Assembly (NCBI GenBank): GCA_015066595.1 | Contig: SVNZ01000001.1 | Location: forward strand, 1 to 64,000 | Length of the DNA stretch: 64,000 bases | Direction: 5' to 3' | DNA from: Oscillospiraceae bacterium | Lineage (GTDB): Bacteria > Bacillota > Clostridia > Oscillospirales > Acutalibacteraceae | Shown here: one piece after another, positions 63,336 to 64,000 of the stretch | How positions within the stretch are numbered: the first letter of the stretch is position 1 | Layout: each line of letters starts with the position of its first letter | Notes under the pieces: generated by a model | The model's input: the letters and a program-made list of their open reading frames with translations, nothing else | What the model was told of the DNA's origin: nothing | Databases searched by the model: none | Translations under genes and position numbers: made by a program

Positions 63336-64000
63336 ATTGTGTCAGCTCAAACAAACGCTTTTTGTCAAGTATCTTAACACCTCTGCGTGAAAGCTCTACA
63401 ATACCTTCGTTTTCAAAGTATTTGAGCATTCTGGATACAACCTCTCTTGCAGAACCCATATATTTAGCGATAAGACTGTGTGTTAGCATTACCGTGTTTG
63501 TTTGAGTACGGTTTATTTCATCAAGTAAAAAAATCGCTAGCCTTTTATCCATACTCATAAACAAAATTTGTTGCATAATCCACATAATATTAGAAAAGCT
63601 TTCAACCGTTGTCTCAAGTGCATAAACTCTGGCTTGCGGATAATTATTGTTGATTCTTTCAAAAGCATCACCGTTTATATAGTAACATTCGCTTTGCTCT
63701 TCAGCATCAACAAAAACATCAAAAGAAATAGGCTGTGCAATAAACGACGCAGAAAGAATACATAGCTCGTTTTTGTGGATTCTCATCAGAGTAAGCTCTT
63801 TACCGTCTTCTGATATCATATAAACCCTAAGACTGCCTTTTATCAGGAATATCACACCGCCTACATCATTCCCGTCGTAGATCTTTGAGCCTTTATCAAA
63901 TATCTTTGTAGCAGTGTTTTTGCACAAGTATTCTTTGTCTATATCAGAAAGAGTGTCCCAAAAAGGAAAACGTTCTTTATAGATTTCACTGTAAGCTTCA
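63334..64000 (-). CDS. Crp/Fnr-family transcriptional regulator (5' end outside window)
   Basis: The frame runs open to the window edge; reading beyond a TTG at 63927 gives YKERFPFWDTLSDIDKEYL, the normal start region of Crp/Fnr proteins, so the gene continues past base 64000. The visible 221 residues have a cyclic-nucleotide-type beta roll (IFDKGSKIYDGNDVGGVIFL, IKGSLRVYMI) and a C-terminal winged helix (LTHSLIAKYMGSAREVVSRM, LKYFENEGIVELSRRGVKIL). The four N-terminal cysteines of Fnr cannot be assessed. It is likely a redox- or stress-responsive regulator; the effector is unknown. Confidence 0.9.
   Translation of the reverse strand, partial: EAYSEIYKERFPFWDTLSDIDKEYLCKNTATKIFDKGSKIYDGNDVGGVIFLIKGSLRVYMISEDGKELTLMRIHKNELCILSASFIAQPISFDVFVDAEEQSECYYINGDAFERINNNYPQARVYALETTVESFSNIMWIMQQILFMSMDKRLAIFLLDEINRTQTNTVMLTHSLIAKYMGSAREVVSRMLKYFENEGIVELSRRGVKILDKKRLFELTQ

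Noticed and set aside
63334..63927. Complete short Crp/Fnr gene starting at TTG 63927
   Set aside because: The frame continues upstream with a typical Crp/Fnr N-terminus to the window edge, so the gene is truncated rather than complete.
1..64000. CRISPR arrays, tRNA or rRNA genes, insertion sequences
   Set aside because: No regularly spaced repeats, cloverleaf or rRNA-like sequences, or transposase genes were recognised by reading.

Overview
The window looks like chromosomal DNA of a strictly anaerobic, spore-forming, low-GC Firmicute of the Ruminococcus group (Oscillospiraceae), most plausibly Ruminococcus bromii or a close relative. This is an inference from type I dockerins on secreted proteins, two tandem secreted pullulanases (one carrying a dockerin, as in the R. 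bromii amylosome), pyruvate formate-lyase fermentation, sporulation-type small proteins and Firmicute riboswitches. No rRNA, tRNA, CRISPR array, insertion sequence or intact prophage was recognised.

Bases 1-12200 are the accessory, surface-directed part: the end of a dockerin protein, a 640-base repeat-rich intergenic region, a 2834-residue secreted repeat protein, a 54-residue acidic peptide, a leucine-rich-repeat/dockerin protein, and then a three-gene unit (PqqD-like carrier, S24/S26 signal-peptidase-like protein, HPr-kinase-like protein with a lost P-loop). The peptide plus the three-gene unit resembles a small RiPP-type or surface-peptide system and is the best candidate here for an undescribed system.

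Bases 12200-25400 are housekeeping: acn-icd-rex (2-oxoglutarate synthesis with the NADH-sensing repressor), typA, a DnaQ-like exonuclease, a sigma-region-4-like gene pair behind a LexA-like box, a conserved Cys-cluster protein and pgeF expressed divergently from promoters that share one palindromic -35, a TlpA/CcdA thiol-redox pair, an RluA pseudouridine synthase, a tiny SpoVM-like peptide, a LysM protein and enolase.

Bases 25400-45000 hold starch and envelope functions: a membrane-anchored pullulanase, a dockerin-bearing pullulanase, an EF-hand-like lipoprotein, the ECF substrate-binding subunits FolT (behind a THF riboswitch) and RibU (behind an FMN riboswitch), a five-gene envelope operon (YfhO, M20 dipeptidase, membrane protein, GT2, LicD), YfbR nucleotidase, an LCP ligase and a cytosolic GH13 amylase fused to DUF1653. 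External pullulanases would debranch starch and the cytosolic GH13 would process imported maltooligosaccharides.

Bases 45000-64000 hold a ZTP riboswitch controlling pflB-pflA, then a long tightly packed run ruvC-ruvA-ruvB-glmM-methyltransferase-ecfA1-ecfA2-ecfT-truA-DUF5711-cvpA-pgsA-clp, a LytTR/DUF3021 pair and a truncated Crp/Fnr regulator. The EcfA1A2T module supplies the energising part for FolT and RibU. Folate, ZTP and formate therefore form a one-carbon theme across the window.
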